DNA of 34,520 bases from Vreelandella boliviensis LC1 (GCF_000236035.1 NZ_JH393260.1:54952-89471), one strand, 5' to 3'. Shown: positions 7,838 to 17,108, counted from the stretch's first letter. Numbers and translations: made by a program. Notes: generated from the letters alone by a model not told the origin.

Positions 7838-10099
7838 ATGCTTGAGGTGCTGCGCCGGGTGATTCAGGAAGTGAATGGCGCGCGCAACCTCGACGCCGCG
7901 CTGTCCACGATGGTTCGTCGAATTCGTAAAGCGATGCAGACCGATGTGTGCTCCTTCTACCTCTACGATAAAGAGGTAGAATCATTGGTATTGATGGAGA
8001 CCATTGGTCTGCGTACCCAAGCAGTAGGGCGCGTAGTACTTCCGTTAGGCGAAGGGCTGGTGGGCTTGGTAGCCAAACGCAGTGAGCCGCTTAACCTTGA
8101 GGACGCGCAGACCCACCCGCAATTCCGCTATTTTGAAGCCACTGGTGAAGAGCGCTACTCCAGCTTTTTGGGCGTGCCAATTATTCACCAGCGCCATATG
8201 TTAGGCGTATTGGTTGTGCAACAAGCCGAAAAACGCCAGTACGACGACGAAGATGAAGCTTTTCTGGTCACTATGGCCGCGCAGTTAGCAGGAGTATTGG
8301 CCCACGCACTAGCCACAGGGAACCTGTTGCGCCCGGCGCTGGCCGGTGGGCAGGCCATGTTTAAAGGTGTGCCAGCATCGCCCGGCATGGCCATGGGTGA
8401 GGCAGTGGTGATTACCCCTCCCTCCGACCTTAATAGCGTGCCTGATCTCATTCCAAGCGATCAAGACTATGAGGTAGCGCGCTTAAAGGAGGCCATTGGC
8501 AAAACGCGCAGCGAAATTCGTGCCGCAGCCGAGCGTCTGGCAAGCCGTATCTCTGCGCAAGAGCTGGCGTTGTTTGATGTCTACCAACAAATGCTCGGCG
8601 AAGCAGCGCTGGCTGATGAAGTGGAAAAGCGCATTCGTGAAGGGCAATGGGCACCTGGTGCTTTGGCCGATGTAGTCCGTCGCCACGTTCAATACTTAGA
8701 GCGCGTCGATGATAACTATCTGCGTGAGAGAGCGGCGGATATTCGCGATCTGGGGCGCCGGGTACTCGCGCATCTGCAAGAAGATACCCCGTCTACGCCG
8801 GAAACCTACCCCGATAACGCTATTTTGGTCGGCGATGAAATCAGCGTGGCCATGCTGGGTGAAGTACCACGCGACAAGCTTAAAGGGCTGGTCTCGGTTC
8901 GCGGCTCCAGTACTTCTCACGTGGCGATTGTAGCCCGCGCCATGGGCATTCCTACGGTGCTGGGTATGGTGGATTTACCGCTGCCGCGGCTAGGCGGTGC
9001 ACCTGTAGTGCTGGACGGCCACCGTGGGCGCCTGTTTGTCCGCCCAGCGCCTGAACTGAAGGCGCGATATGAAAGTCTGATTGCTGAAGAGATAGCACTT
9101 AGCGAACTGCTAGAGCATGAGCAGGATCTGCCTAGCGCCACCCCGGACGGCCATACCATGCCGCTAATGGTGAATACCGGATTGGCAGTCGATGCCACTG
9201 CGTTGCTAAAAAGCCGCATCGGTGGGGTGGGGCTCTACCGTACCGAAGTGCCGTTTATGATTACCGAACGCTTCCCTGGCGAAAAAGAGCAGACCCGACT
9301 TTATCGCGACCAGCTTGAAGGCTTCGCGCCACTACCGGTAGTGATGCGTACTCTGGATATTGGCGGTGACAAAGACCTACCCTATTTCCCGATAGAAGAG
9401 GCCAACCCGTTTCTAGGCTGGCGCGGTATGCGCGTCACGCTGGACCACCCGGAAGTGCTGATGGTGCAACTGCGCGCCATGCTCAAAGCCTCTATCGATC
9501 TGGAAAACCTCTACGTACTGTTCCCGATGATCACCAACGTCGAAGAGGTCGACGAAGCGCTGCGCCTGCTGGATCGCGCCATTGTAGAGCTGGGTGAAGA
9601 GGGCATTACGGTTGTTAGGCCCCCAGTGGGCGTCATGATCGAAGTGCCCGCCACTATCTACCAAATGGACGCGCTGGCGAAACGAGTCGACTTCTTCTCC
9701 GTGGGCAGCAACGACCTAACCCAGTACTTACTGGCGGTGGATCGCAACAACCCACGCGTATCGAGCCTTTACGATGCGCTACACCCGGCGTTACTCGGTG
9801 CTTTGCTGGAACTTGCCAACGATGCCACGCGGCTCAAAAAGCCCATTTCGCTATGCGGTGAATTGGCTGGCGATCCGGCTGGGGCGCTGCTGCTCATGGC
9901 CATGGGCTTTACCAGTCTCTCTATGAATGCGCCAAGCCTGCCCAAAGTGCGTGCGGCTATTCGCCGAGTACCGTTTAGCGATGCCGAGCAACTGCTCAAA
10001 GAAGTTATGGAGCTGGATACACCTGCCCAGGTGCATGCCCATCTAGAGAGCCGCATGGATGAGTGGCAGTTGACACACCTGATGCCGCCCCGTGATTAG
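7838..10099 (+). CDS. ptsP: Phosphoenolpyruvate-protein phosphotransferase PtsP (enzyme I-Ntr)
   Basis: First enzyme of the nitrogen PTS: autophosphorylates with PEP and passes phosphate to NPr, then to EIIA-Ntr, a regulatory rather than sugar-transport chain. An N-terminal GAF domain (about 15-165, with LGEGLVGLVA and LGVPIIH blocks) senses small molecules (glutamine in studied cases). It is followed by the EI N-terminal domain, the phospho-His swivel motif GSSTSHVAIVARAMGIPTV, and the C-terminal PEP-binding barrel (MRTLDIGGDKDLPYF, GSNDLTQY, LCGELAGDP). Length is about 753 residues from the ATG at 7838, which aligns with known PtsP starts (MLxxLRxIVQEVN). A GTG at 7820 in the same frame is an alternative; neither has a strong ribosome site. 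Likely cotranscribed with rppH. Confidence 0.96.
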   Translation: MLEVLRRVIQEVNGARNLDAALSTMVRRIRKAMQTDVCSFYLYDKEVESLVLMETIGLRTQAVGRVVLPLGEGLVGLVAKRSEPLNLEDAQTHPQFRYFEATGEERYSSFLGVPIIHQRHMLGVLVVQQAEKRQYDDEDEAFLVTMAAQLAGVLAHALATGNLLRPALAGGQAMFKGVPASPGMAMGEAVVITPPSDLNSVPDLIPSDQDYEVARLKEAIGKTRSEIRAAAERLASRISAQELALFDVYQQMLGEAALADEVEKRIREGQWAPGALADVVRRHVQYLERVDDNYLRERAADIRDLGRRVLAHLQEDTPSTPETYPDNAILVGDEISVAMLGEVPRDKLKGLVSVRGSSTSHVAIVARAMGIPTVLGMVDLPLPRLGGAPVVLDGHRGRLFVRPAPELKARYESLIAEEIALSELLEHEQDLPSATPDGHTMPLMVNTGLAVDATALLKSRIGGVGLYRTEVPFMITERFPGEKEQTRLYRDQLEGFAPLPVVMRTLDIGGDKDLPYFPIEEANPFLGWRGMRVTLDHPEVLMVQLRAMLKASIDLENLYVLFPMITNVEEVDEALRLLDRAIVELGEEGITVVRPPVGVMIEVPATIYQMDALAKRVDFFSVGSNDLTQYLLAVDRNNPRVSSLYDALHPALLGALLELANDATRLKKPISLCGELAGDPAGALLLMAMGFTSLSMNAPSLPKVRAAIRRVPFSDAEQLLKEVMELDTPAQVHAHLESRMDEWQLTHLMPPRD

Positions 10100-10175
10100 G
10101 TTTTACCTGAGCTTTTCCTGAGCTTTTCATTAACTCATTAGCTTTGCTTTAATTATGGCTGCGTTTGCTGACTTT

Positions 10176-10979
10176 TTAGGCAAAGCCAGATTTAGTAATT
10201 CTGTTGGGCAGTGCCAGGGTGGTTTCACCCTCAAAGCGCCCCAGCGGCCCAAAGCGCTGCTCGGTAATCTCGATGTGCCCGTGGCTATCCAGGGTTAGCC
10301 ACGAAGTGGCGCGGGTGCCGTAGCGCTCGCCGACAATAAACGCCGCTGAGAGCTGACGCTCCAGCTCAAGCCCCACGCCGGTATCCGGCAACTCCTCGAC
10401 AGCCGCTTCTTGCGGATTCTGCATTGCGCGCTGAACAGCAGTAGGCCATGCCTGGAAGTAGCCTGATGGCAAAAGAGTGTGCTCAAGCGCACCACGCACG
10501 TGTAAAAGCTTCGGCCAGGGGGAATTGAGGTCGGCATTGGATAGGCCATGGACGCCAGGGGCTACCTCGCTGAGGGCCAGGCGGTCTCTGCCCCGGTGTA
10601 GGTGCCAAAGCCGCTGTGGCGTCGCGACTAATAAATTAAAGCCTGCGTAGCGCAGTGCCTCGCCCTCGCTGAGTTTGGTTAGCCACGCTTCAATATCGCC
10701 ACACTGCAAGGCATTAGCGACCAATTCACCCCGGCTGGGTGCGCCGGGTGGCACGCTTAGTTGCAGGTCACGTACGTTAGTCAAAGCGGCCACGACTCCG
10801 CCAGGTTTGGCCGCCAGCCACGAGCCACCGGCCTCTAAATCACGCCCACCGACAAGCTCTGGGGTATCTTGCCACTCACCCAGTGGCGCGGTGGGGCGCG
10901 CATAGAACTCATCTCGGTTGCCCATCAGCCGCAAGGGCGTGGTCGTGCCGGGTTGCCAAGCAAATGATATCAAGCACAT
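10176..10979 (-). CDS. NRDE (TANGO2) family protein
   Basis: Family named for the Asn-Arg-Asp-Glu motif, seen here as LMGNRDEFYARPTAP about 20 residues in. Function is not firmly known; roles in haem handling and Golgi organisation have been described for animal TANGO2, and the N-terminal Cys after Met suggests an Ntn-hydrolase-like fold. I start at the Met at 10979 (MCLISFAW), which gives the family's conserved Cys2 and about 267 residues. The frame stays open up to 11126, but that extra stretch is hydrophobic and unlike the family. Other conserved pieces: GGRDLEAGGSWLA and LTNVRD, then LHRG and HGLSN. Convergent with ptsP and divergent from the receiver-domain gene. Confidence 0.88.
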   Translation of the reverse strand: MCLISFAWQPGTTTPLRLMGNRDEFYARPTAPLGEWQDTPELVGGRDLEAGGSWLAAKPGGVVAALTNVRDLQLSVPPGAPSRGELVANALQCGDIEAWLTKLSEGEALRYAGFNLLVATPQRLWHLHRGRDRLALSEVAPGVHGLSNADLNSPWPKLLHVRGALEHTLLPSGYFQAWPTAVQRAMQNPQEAAVEELPDTGVGLELERQLSAAFIVGERYGTRATSWLTLDSHGHIEITEQRFGPLGRFEGETTLALPNRITKSGFA

Positions 10980-11182
10980 AACAAACTCGTAGACGAAAAG
11001 GGTGGAAAACGTTAAACGCAAGAGCAGCATGACAGTAACGAAGCGCAGACGTACACTTACTTCAATATCATGTTTGTAGCATAAATCATCACACTGTAAG
11101 GGTGTGAGTGTCGGCAGGTAGCCCAAGGTTTAAACAGCAGACACGTTATCAGCGGCCATTCGACCAATAGGAAGGCGAGATC

Positions 11183-12472
11183 ATGCAACGCTATCAAAGG
11201 GAGCACTTTTGGAACGCCATTGTTTGGCCTATGCTGTGGCCCCTACTGCTTGTCCAAGCAGCATTAGTTGTGCTTTGCCTGGTCGTCGGCACAATGATGT
11301 GGTGGATGTCGCCAAGCTACGCCTCCTGGAGCACCATGCTGTGGTTAATGGCGGCCCTGCTCATCGGCAGTAGTTTGAATGTCGGCGCCTTTCTTATGCT
11401 GGTTAAAGCACACGCTCGGCGCAAAGACGCTCGTTTTATGCAAGAACTCACCGAACTTGAACGGCAAAGTCAGGCATTGTGCACCACTGCAGCACGCTCA
11501 CTGCCCGAACATCAATGTTCCGCGCTGGATGCCGCCAACGAATCTCATCTGCCCCTCCAGCGGTTGGCCAGCGTTAATGGAGTACTAGCCGGCCTTGAAC
11601 GTTGTATGCACTGCTCGCAAGTGGCCAGCGCGGCAACCAAGAACACCCAGCAGGAGCATGAACAAACGCTGTTGGATGACCTTCAGCACCAGCAGCGGCA
11701 GTTAAAATACTTAATGGCTGGCCGAGAGAGAGCGCGTGAAGAGTCACGTTTGAAATCAAGCTATCTAACGCTGCTGCAGCGTGAAACGGATAGCTTGTTA
11801 GATCATTTAACTACCATGGCCGATAAAGAGATTACCGAAAACTGTCGGCAAAACGTTTCGGAAGTATACGAGCACGTGTCGGATATCCGTGCGCTATTGG
11901 CTAATCTCGTTCAGCAAGACTCTGGTCACGGTTCTTGGCACAGTTCTGAGTACAGTTCTGAGTATGGTTCTGAGTATAGCCCTAGCCATAGTCCTGAATA
12001 CGGTGCTGGGTATAGCGCTCTGGGCGATGGGGCAAAGGTAAGTGATAGCGAGCGTGCCTCGCCGCATCGTAGTTTGCGTGTACTGGTCGTCGACGATGGG
12101 CCGGTAAATTTGATGTTGGCGCGACAAATGCTGGAAACCCAAGGTCTGCAGGTGGAAGGCGTCAGCAGCGGCGAGCAGGCGCTGGAGCGTCAACAAACCG
12201 CCAGCTTTGATTTGGTGTTTATGGACATCTTCATGCCCACCCTGGACGGTCTTGAAACCACCCGACGCTGGCGCGAGTTCGAGCGCAACCGCGGCGGCAC
12301 TCAAAGCGTGCTGGTCGCGCTGACGGCCAACATCGATAATGCTGGGTACGATATCTGTCTAGCCGCCGGTATGGATGACCTGCTCGCCAAGCCGTATCAA
12401 CCCGAAACCCTCCTTAATATGATTGCTCACTGGTTTCCAGGCACGGTAGAGGCGCCGCCTGCGTCACAATAA
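11183..12472 (+). CDS. Membrane protein with degenerate kinase-dimerisation region and C-terminal receiver domain
   Basis: In 429 residues: two membrane segments (about 12-42 and 50-75), a cytoplasmic coiled-coil (about 85-245), a low-complexity linker rich in SEY (about 252-280), and a complete receiver domain (298-420). The receiver has acidic D304/D305, phospho-acceptor D348, T381 and K403. Residues 186-245 (ESRLKSSYL...ENCRQNVSEVYEHV) read like the HisKA helix hairpin of BarA/GacS-type hybrid kinases. Where the phospho-accepting His is expected there is Arg (LQRETD, R200), and no ATPase domain lies between it and the receiver. The protein probably cannot phosphorylate itself by this route and may be a phosphate sink or scaffold for another phosphorelay. 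The HisKA relationship is my inference from pattern; the receiver call is firm. AGGAAGGCGAG precedes the ATG. Confidence 0.85.
   Translation: MQRYQREHFWNAIVWPMLWPLLLVQAALVVLCLVVGTMMWWMSPSYASWSTMLWLMAALLIGSSLNVGAFLMLVKAHARRKDARFMQELTELERQSQALCTTAARSLPEHQCSALDAANESHLPLQRLASVNGVLAGLERCMHCSQVASAATKNTQQEHEQTLLDDLQHQQRQLKYLMAGRERAREESRLKSSYLTLLQRETDSLLDHLTTMADKEITENCRQNVSEVYEHVSDIRALLANLVQQDSGHGSWHSSEYSSEYGSEYSPSHSPEYGAGYSALGDGAKVSDSERASPHRSLRVLVVDDGPVNLMLARQMLETQGLQVEGVSSGEQALERQQTASFDLVFMDIFMPTLDGLETTRRWREFERNRGGTQSVLVALTANIDNAGYDICLAAGMDDLLAKPYQPETLLNMIAHWFPGTVEAPPASQ
11931..12021 (+). repeat. Imperfect short repeats coding a SEY-rich linker
   Basis: About seven degenerate copies of a 12-15-base unit (AGTTCTGAGTA / AGTCCTGAATA type) encode residues 253-278, rich in Ser, Glu and Tyr. 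They lie between the coiled-coil and the receiver domain. Confidence 0.8.
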
Positions 12473-12627
12473 AGGGTGGCTTTCTTGCTGAGCGTATTTA
12501 TTATTGTACCCGCTTCATTCTCGCCACGACTGAAAGTAGGCGTTTGCGCTGTTTGCGGCACTTTTGTAATGGCAATGTGTTCAATAGCAGTACCTTGATG
12601 ATTTCTTTAGTTACTTAGAGAGCGTAA

Positions 12628-13422
12628 ATGATTAATTACCCAACGATTGACCCGGTGGCTATCTCTTTGGGGCCGCTGCAAGTCCATTGGTATGGCCTAA
12701 TGTACGTTGTAGGTTTTGTAGCCGCCTGGTGGCTCGGCTGTCGGCGCGCATCGCGTATCGGCCTCAATAATGAAGATATCGGTGATTTGCTCTTCTATTG
12801 TGCGATCGGTGTCGTTGCTGGTGGGCGCTTAGGGTATGCGCTGTTCTACGGACTTGGGCAGTGGACAGCTGACCCGCTTTGGATCTTCCGCGTATGGGAC
12901 GGCGGCATGAGCTTCCACGGCGGCCTACTCGGCGTATTGCTCGCCGCCTGGATATTCGCCCGGCGCAAACAGCTAGCATTCCTAACGCTGACCGATTTTA
13001 TCGCCCCGCTAGCACCTATTGGCTTGGGTGCCGGGCGCATCGGTAACTTTATTAATCATGAGCTACCGGGCCGTGTGACCTCGCTTCCCTGGGGGATGCC
13101 GTTTCCCGGCATGGGGCCTGAACCGCGCCATCCATCAGCGCTCTATGAAGCGTTGTTAGAAGGCGTCGTGCTGTTCGCTATTCTCTGGTGGGTCTCCGCC
13201 AAGCCGACCTCGCGCGGTTTTTTATCCGGGCTATTTTTAGTTTGCTACGGCGTGTTCCGCTTCATGGTCGAGTTTGTCCGTATGCCCGATGCTCACATCG
13301 GCTTTATCGCCTTCGGCTGGGTCACCATGGGCATGCTGCTCACGCTCCCGATGATCGCGCTGGGCTTGGTTGTCATCGCCTGGTCACGCTCCCAGCCAGT
13401 AGATGTAAAAGTCGCACATTAA
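12628..13422 (+). CDS. lgt: Prolipoprotein diacylglyceryl transferase
   Basis: Transfers diacylglycerol from phosphatidylglycerol to the lipobox cysteine of prolipoproteins, the first step of lipoprotein maturation in the inner membrane. The 264-residue protein has about seven hydrophobic helices. It carries the N-terminal [11 protein letters not shown] block, [12 protein letters not shown], and the Lgt signature [18 protein letters not shown], followed by [13 protein letters not shown] and FRFMVEFVR. The ATG at 12628 has only a modest AGAG upstream. thyA follows after 118 bases, a pairing also known in E. coli and many gammaproteobacteria. Confidence 0.97.
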   Translation: MINYPTIDPVAISLGPLQVHWYGLMYVVGFVAAWWLGCRRASRIGLNNEDIGDLLFYCAIGVVAGGRLGYALFYGLGQWTADPLWIFRVWDGGMSFHGGLLGVLLAAWIFARRKQLAFLTLTDFIAPLAPIGLGAGRIGNFINHELPGRVTSLPWGMPFPGMGPEPRHPSALYEALLEGVVLFAILWWVSAKPTSRGFLSGLFLVCYGVFRFMVEFVRMPDAHIGFIAFGWVTMGMLLTLPMIALGLVVIAWSRSQPVDVKVAH

Positions 13423-13432
13423 AGCATCACGC

Positions 13433-13478
13433 AGCGGTGCCGGGGTTGGTCGAATAACGCAAACCAGCCAGCACCGCT
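13433..13478 (+). other. Two-tier hairpin in the lgt-thyA spacer
   Basis: AGCGGTGC (13433-13440) pairs perfectly with GCACCGCT (13471-13478). Inside it GGTTGGT (13444-13450) pairs with ACCAGCC (13463-13469) with one G-T, around a 12-base loop. No T tract follows, so this is not a standard terminator. It would fold in the mRNA upstream of thyA. Confidence 0.7.
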
Positions 13479-13540
13479 AGACCGGGCAGCTATGGGCGCC
13501 TAGAATAAACCGCTACATCGCCTGTTAATTTGGAAATTCT

Positions 13541-14359
13541 GTGACTGCTACAACGCCCGCGCTTGAACAACCCTATTTAGACTTGATGCAAACCGTTCTG
13601 GAGCATGGCGTTGACCGCCACGACCGTACAGGCGTTGGCACGCGCTCCGTGTTTGGGCATCAAATGCGCTTCGATTTGTCGCGTGGTTTTCCGCTACTGA
13701 CCACCAAAAAACTCCACCTGCGCTCTATCATTCACGAACTCCTGTGGTTTCTGAAAGGCGATACCAATATCGCCTACCTGAAAGAGAACGGTGTGCGGAT
13801 TTGGGACGAATGGGCGGATGAAAACGGCGACCTAGGCCCCGTTTACGGCTATCAGTGGCGCAGTTGGCCCAACCCTAAAGGTGGCAGCGTTGACCAAATT
13901 GCCAAGGTGCTCGGACAAATACGCACCTCGCCCCAGTCGCGCCGCCTGATTGTCTCTGCCTGGAACCCGGCCCAGGTAGATGAAATGCAGCTCCCGCCTT
14001 GCCACTGTCTGTTCCAGTTTTACGTCGCTAATGGCAAGCTGTCGTGCCAACTTTATCAGCGCAGCGCCGATATTTTTCTCGGAGTGCCGTTTAATATCGC
14101 CAGCTACGCCTTGCTACTGACCATGGTCGCCCAAGTGACCGGCCTACAACCCGGTGAGTTTATCCACACCCTGGGCGATGCGCACCTGTACAGTAACCAC
14201 CTTGAACAGGCCAAAGAACAGCTATCGCGCACGCCCAATGCAGCGCCTAAGCTGGTACTTAATCCAGAGATCGATGACCTGTTTGCCTTCCGTTTTGAAG
14301 ACATTCACATTGACGCTTACGAGGCGCACCCGCACATTAAAGCCGAGGTGGCGGTATGA
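13541..14359 (+). CDS. thyA: Thymidylate synthase
   Basis: Makes dTMP from dUMP using methylene-tetrahydrofolate, which yields dihydrofolate for the next gene product to recycle. The 272 residues align along the full E. coli ThyA. Seen: [47 protein letters not shown], the catalytic Cys in [11 protein letters not shown], and [19 protein letters not shown] for dUMP binding. The start is GTG at 13541, with a weak GGAA upstream; it is about eight residues longer than the E. coli enzyme. Its stop overlaps the folA start (ATGA), which suggests coupling. Confidence 0.97.
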   Translation: MTATTPALEQPYLDLMQTVLEHGVDRHDRTGVGTRSVFGHQMRFDLSRGFPLLTTKKLHLRSIIHELLWFLKGDTNIAYLKENGVRIWDEWADENGDLGPVYGYQWRSWPNPKGGSVDQIAKVLGQIRTSPQSRRLIVSAWNPAQVDEMQLPPCHCLFQFYVANGKLSCQLYQRSADIFLGVPFNIASYALLLTMVAQVTGLQPGEFIHTLGDAHLYSNHLEQAKEQLSRTPNAAPKLVLNPEIDDLFAFRFEDIHIDAYEAHPHIKAEVAV

Positions 14360-14913
14360 GCCAGCAAAACAATATTAGTGACCCAAAAGTAGCTTTCGAT
14401 TCACTTGTGCCCGTGGCAATGATCGTCGCCATGGCTAAAAATCGAGTGATCGGCGTAGAGGGCAAGTTGCCCTGGTACTTGCCCGAAGATTTAAAGTTCT
14501 TCAAACGCACCACCCAGGCAAAACCGCTGGTGATGGGGCGTAAAACCTACGCTTCTATTGGCAAGCCGCTGCCGAATCGGCTTAATGTAGTTGTCACCCG
14601 CAACGCCGAGTTTTCCCACGAAGGCGTACGCGTGTGTCACGACCTGCCCGCAGCGCTAGCGCTGGCCGACCAGCATGCCACTATAGAAGCGGCTGAAGAG
14701 ATCATGGTCATGGGGGGCGGAGAGATTTATCGCCAGGCGCTACCCTTTGCCCAGCGGCTCTACATAACGGAAGTGGACATAGACGTAGAAGGCGACGCAA
14801 CATTTCCTGACTTCGACACCCGCGAGTGGCAGGAAGTCCAGCGCGTAGCAGGGCAGCCAGCAGAAGGGCAGCCAAGCTATGATTTCGTGGTTTACGAGCG
14901 CATCGCCGACTGA
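14356..14913 (+). CDS. folA: Dihydrofolate reductase
   Basis: Reduces dihydrofolate to tetrahydrofolate with NADPH, and is the target of trimethoprim. The core runs from about residue 18 ([16 protein letters not shown]), with the substrate loop [15 protein letters not shown], the NADPH block [17 protein letters not shown], and [14 protein letters not shown]. It is 185 residues, about 25 longer than E. coli FolA, with an N-terminal extension of about 17 residues. I keep the ATG at 14356 because GAGGTGG precedes it at good spacing and it overlaps the thyA stop by 4 bases. Sits in the lgt-thyA-folA run, where the product of ThyA is its substrate. Confidence 0.96.
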   Translation: MSQQNNISDPKVAFDSLVPVAMIVAMAKNRVIGVEGKLPWYLPEDLKFFKRTTQAKPLVMGRKTYASIGKPLPNRLNVVVTRNAEFSHEGVRVCHDLPAALALADQHATIEAAEEIMVMGGGEIYRQALPFAQRLYITEVDIDVEGDATFPDFDTREWQEVQRVAGQPAEGQPSYDFVVYERIAD

Positions 14914-14933
14914 AAAAGTCAAAGGAGAAGGCT

Positions 14934-15809
14934 ATGGCCGCCAGCTTAATGAACATGTTAGATGACTTAGAAACGCGTCTAGAACGCACACAAGCTGAGC
15001 TACAAGCCCTGCGCGAAGAAAACCAGCGGCTAAAACAGCAATTGGCGTTGATAGACGATGCCCAAGTGCAAAGCGTGCCAAGTTCGGAAACCGCGACTAC
15101 AATAGAGCCTAAGATTCATAGCGAAGCAGCCCCCGATACAGCAACCCTCGATGAAATAGCCTTAAATCCGGCTGACGCCGTCGAAGAATCACCCGAACAG
15201 AAAGCACCTGAAAAGAAAGCACCTGAAAAGAAAGCACCTGAAAAGAAAGCGCCCAGCGAAGCAGCTCCAGCCGAAGTAGCTCCAGCCGAAGCAGTACCTG
15301 TTGTAACCGCGTCAGAAGAAAAGGACGATTCATCGGCTACCGCTGAAGCAATCAAGGCTCCTTCTCCGCACGCCTTGCTTAATCAATGGTATGAGCGGTA
15401 CCCCAAAGCGTTCTATAAGGGGCACACCAAACCGCTAAAAGTAGGTATTCACCAAGAGCTTGCTGAGCGTGAAGAGTGGCCCAACAAGCTTATTCGTCGC
15501 GCCTTAGCCAACTACGTGAACCTTCCTCGCTATATAAAAGCAGTGCGAGAGGGTGCAGAAAGGGTTGATTTGGATGGTCAGCCTGCTGGTAAGGTCGATA
15601 AAGAAGCGGCACTACATGCGTCAGAAAAACGCGGTGATCAAAAAGAAGCTAGGCAGCCGAAAAAAGCGCAACCCAAAGCTAAGCCTGTCGCCCCAAAGCC
15701 ACCCAAAGAGGCGGTAAAGCAGGCCGAAAGTGAAAAAAGTGAGCCGCGTAAGCAGCTTAGCATGGAAGACAAATTACTAGGTTTACAGCAGAAATTTAAA
15801 GGCCGCTGA
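14934..15809 (+). CDS. ProQ/FinO-domain RNA-binding protein with coiled-coil N-terminus
   Basis: ProQ/FinO proteins bind structured small RNAs and mRNA ends and act as RNA chaperones. The domain is at about residues 143-215 (LLNQWYERYPKAFY, HTKPLKVGIHQEL, IRRALANYVNLPRYIKAV). Ahead of it is a predicted coiled-coil (about 6-40, LETRLERTQAELQALREENQ). A low-complexity linker follows, with three perfect KAPEK repeats, a fourth partial one, and then Ala/Pro/Glu-rich sequence. The C-terminal third is a Lys/Ala/Pro-rich basic tail ending MEDKLLGLQQKFKGR. AAGGAG sits about 6 bases before the ATG, and folA ends 20 bases upstream, so it may be cotranscribed. It differs from E. coli ProQ, which has its domain at the N-terminus and a Tudor-like C-terminus, so I give no symbol. 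Confidence 0.9.
   Translation: MAASLMNMLDDLETRLERTQAELQALREENQRLKQQLALIDDAQVQSVPSSETATTIEPKIHSEAAPDTATLDEIALNPADAVEESPEQKAPEKKAPEKKAPEKKAPSEAAPAEVAPAEAVPVVTASEEKDDSSATAEAIKAPSPHALLNQWYERYPKAFYKGHTKPLKVGIHQELAEREEWPNKLIRRALANYVNLPRYIKAVREGAERVDLDGQPAGKVDKEAALHASEKRGDQKEARQPKKAQPKAKPVAPKPPKEAVKQAESEKSEPRKQLSMEDKLLGLQQKFKGR
15201..15254 (+). repeat. 15-bp perfect tandem repeat in the ProQ-domain gene
   Basis: Three identical copies of AAAGCACCTGAAAAG lie at 15201-15215, 15216-15230 and 15231-15245. A partial fourth (AAAGCGCCC) follows. They encode Lys-Ala-Pro-Glu-Lys. The unit length keeps the frame. Confidence 0.95.
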
Positions 15810-16073
15810 GACCAGGCATGGAGCCAAGGGTTCCATAAAAAAGTGAAAATAGTAAAGAAACACTGTTTTTTTCTATTGCGTTCACTGGAATCCCAGTATA
15901 GAGTTTGTCTTGCGAGCATTGGACTATAACAAGGCTTAGTTGAGGACATGCCGCATACCACCGGGAAAAACCGGCGGATGAGAAAAGAGCATGGCCCGCA
16001 AAAGCCACCTGCCGACTTATTAAGAGTCGAGCAGTAACGATCGAAACAGTTTACGAGTTAAGGAACTTACATC

Positions 16074-17108
16074 ATGAAAAAAACACTTTTAGCGACTGCT
16101 ATCATCGGCGCCCTGGGTGCCTCTGCTGCAGCCCAAGCAGCTACCGTTTATGACCAAGACGGTACTCGTCTTGATATCTACGGCCGCGTAGCTTTAGGTA
16201 TTGAGGGCGGTGGTCCTGAGGAAGTAGAAGGCGGTGCTGTAGTTGACAACAGCGAAGAGTTCCGCAATGTTGGTTCTCGTTTAGGTCTGCGCCTTAGCCA
16301 CGATGTAACGTCTGACCTGACTGCTTTCGCACGTGCTGAGTGGCGTTTTGACGCCGACGAGCGTAACAGCGATGGTTTCAACGATGTTCGTCACACCTAC
16401 CTGGGTCTGCAAAGCGATCAGTTTGGTACTTTCCAAGCTGGTAACTTTGATTCTTTCTACCTCCAGTTCGTAAGTAGCCCGTTCGATGTCTACATCCAAG
16501 ACGGCTTTGAATTTACTGGTGGCGGCAAGCAGTCTCAGGGTGATTCAATTGGTTACTACACCCCTGACCTGAACGGCTTCACTGCCTTCTTGCAAGCTAA
16601 ACACTACAGCTCACGCGGTGACCTAAAGTCTGCAAACACTGATTCTGAAGTGGCAGCTCAAGGTGGTGTTCGTTACGCTCAAGGCCCTGTGACTATCGGT
16701 TTAGGTTTTGTTGATGACATCCGTGAGGGTGGTCTTTCTAGTAATGATGAGATGCTGTACGGCCTGATCGGTTCTTACGACTTTACCGACCAGTTCTCTG
16801 CGCGTCTGGGTTATGAAACTCGTGACGACAGCAGCACCTTCGGTGGCGGCTTCGATAAAGTTGGCCTGGGTGCTACCTTTACTACCGGCCAGTGGGCATT
16901 TACTGGTGATGTTTACGACGTCAATAATGACAACAGCGAAGACCGCACTGCTTGGGCGTTGGGTTCTTACTACAACGTTTCCAGCAACTTCGATGTGTTC
17001 CTGGAGTTGGTTCAAGCTGACCAGCCTGACATCACCATTGGTAATGGTGTAGATACTGCTGATGGCGACGACGTTTACTACATCACAGGCGCTCGTTACC
17101 ACTTCTAA
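16074..17108 (+). CDS. Outer-membrane porin (Gram-negative porin family)
   Basis: General diffusion porin, expected to be a 16-strand beta-barrel trimer. The 344 residues start with a clean signal peptide (MKKTLLATAIIGALGASAAAQA, cut before ATVYDQDG). They continue with alternating beta-strand patterns (DIYGRVALGIEGG, RLGLRLSHDV, GNFDSFYLQF, ARLGYETRDD) and close with RYHF, whose terminal Phe is the Bam-complex recognition signal. The acidic composition (many Asp and Glu) suits a halophile. Strong codon bias and a good terminator point to high expression. It is flanked by 264 bases upstream and 251 downstream and probably transcribed alone. The leader region carries no promoter I can place with confidence. 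Confidence 0.95.
   Translation: MKKTLLATAIIGALGASAAAQAATVYDQDGTRLDIYGRVALGIEGGGPEEVEGGAVVDNSEEFRNVGSRLGLRLSHDVTSDLTAFARAEWRFDADERNSDGFNDVRHTYLGLQSDQFGTFQAGNFDSFYLQFVSSPFDVYIQDGFEFTGGGKQSQGDSIGYYTPDLNGFTAFLQAKHYSSRGDLKSANTDSEVAAQGGVRYAQGPVTIGLGFVDDIREGGLSSNDEMLYGLIGSYDFTDQFSARLGYETRDDSSTFGGGFDKVGLGATFTTGQWAFTGDVYDVNNDNSEDRTAWALGSYYNVSSNFDVFLELVQADQPDITIGNGVDTADGDDVYYITGARYHF

Noticed and set aside
10106..10127. Tandem CCTGAGCTTTT repeat after ptsP
   Set aside because: Only two copies, short, and no structure that supports a function.
10980..11126. N-terminal extension of the NRDE protein
   Set aside because: The extension is hydrophobic and lacks family similarity; the conserved Met-Cys start at 10979 fits better.
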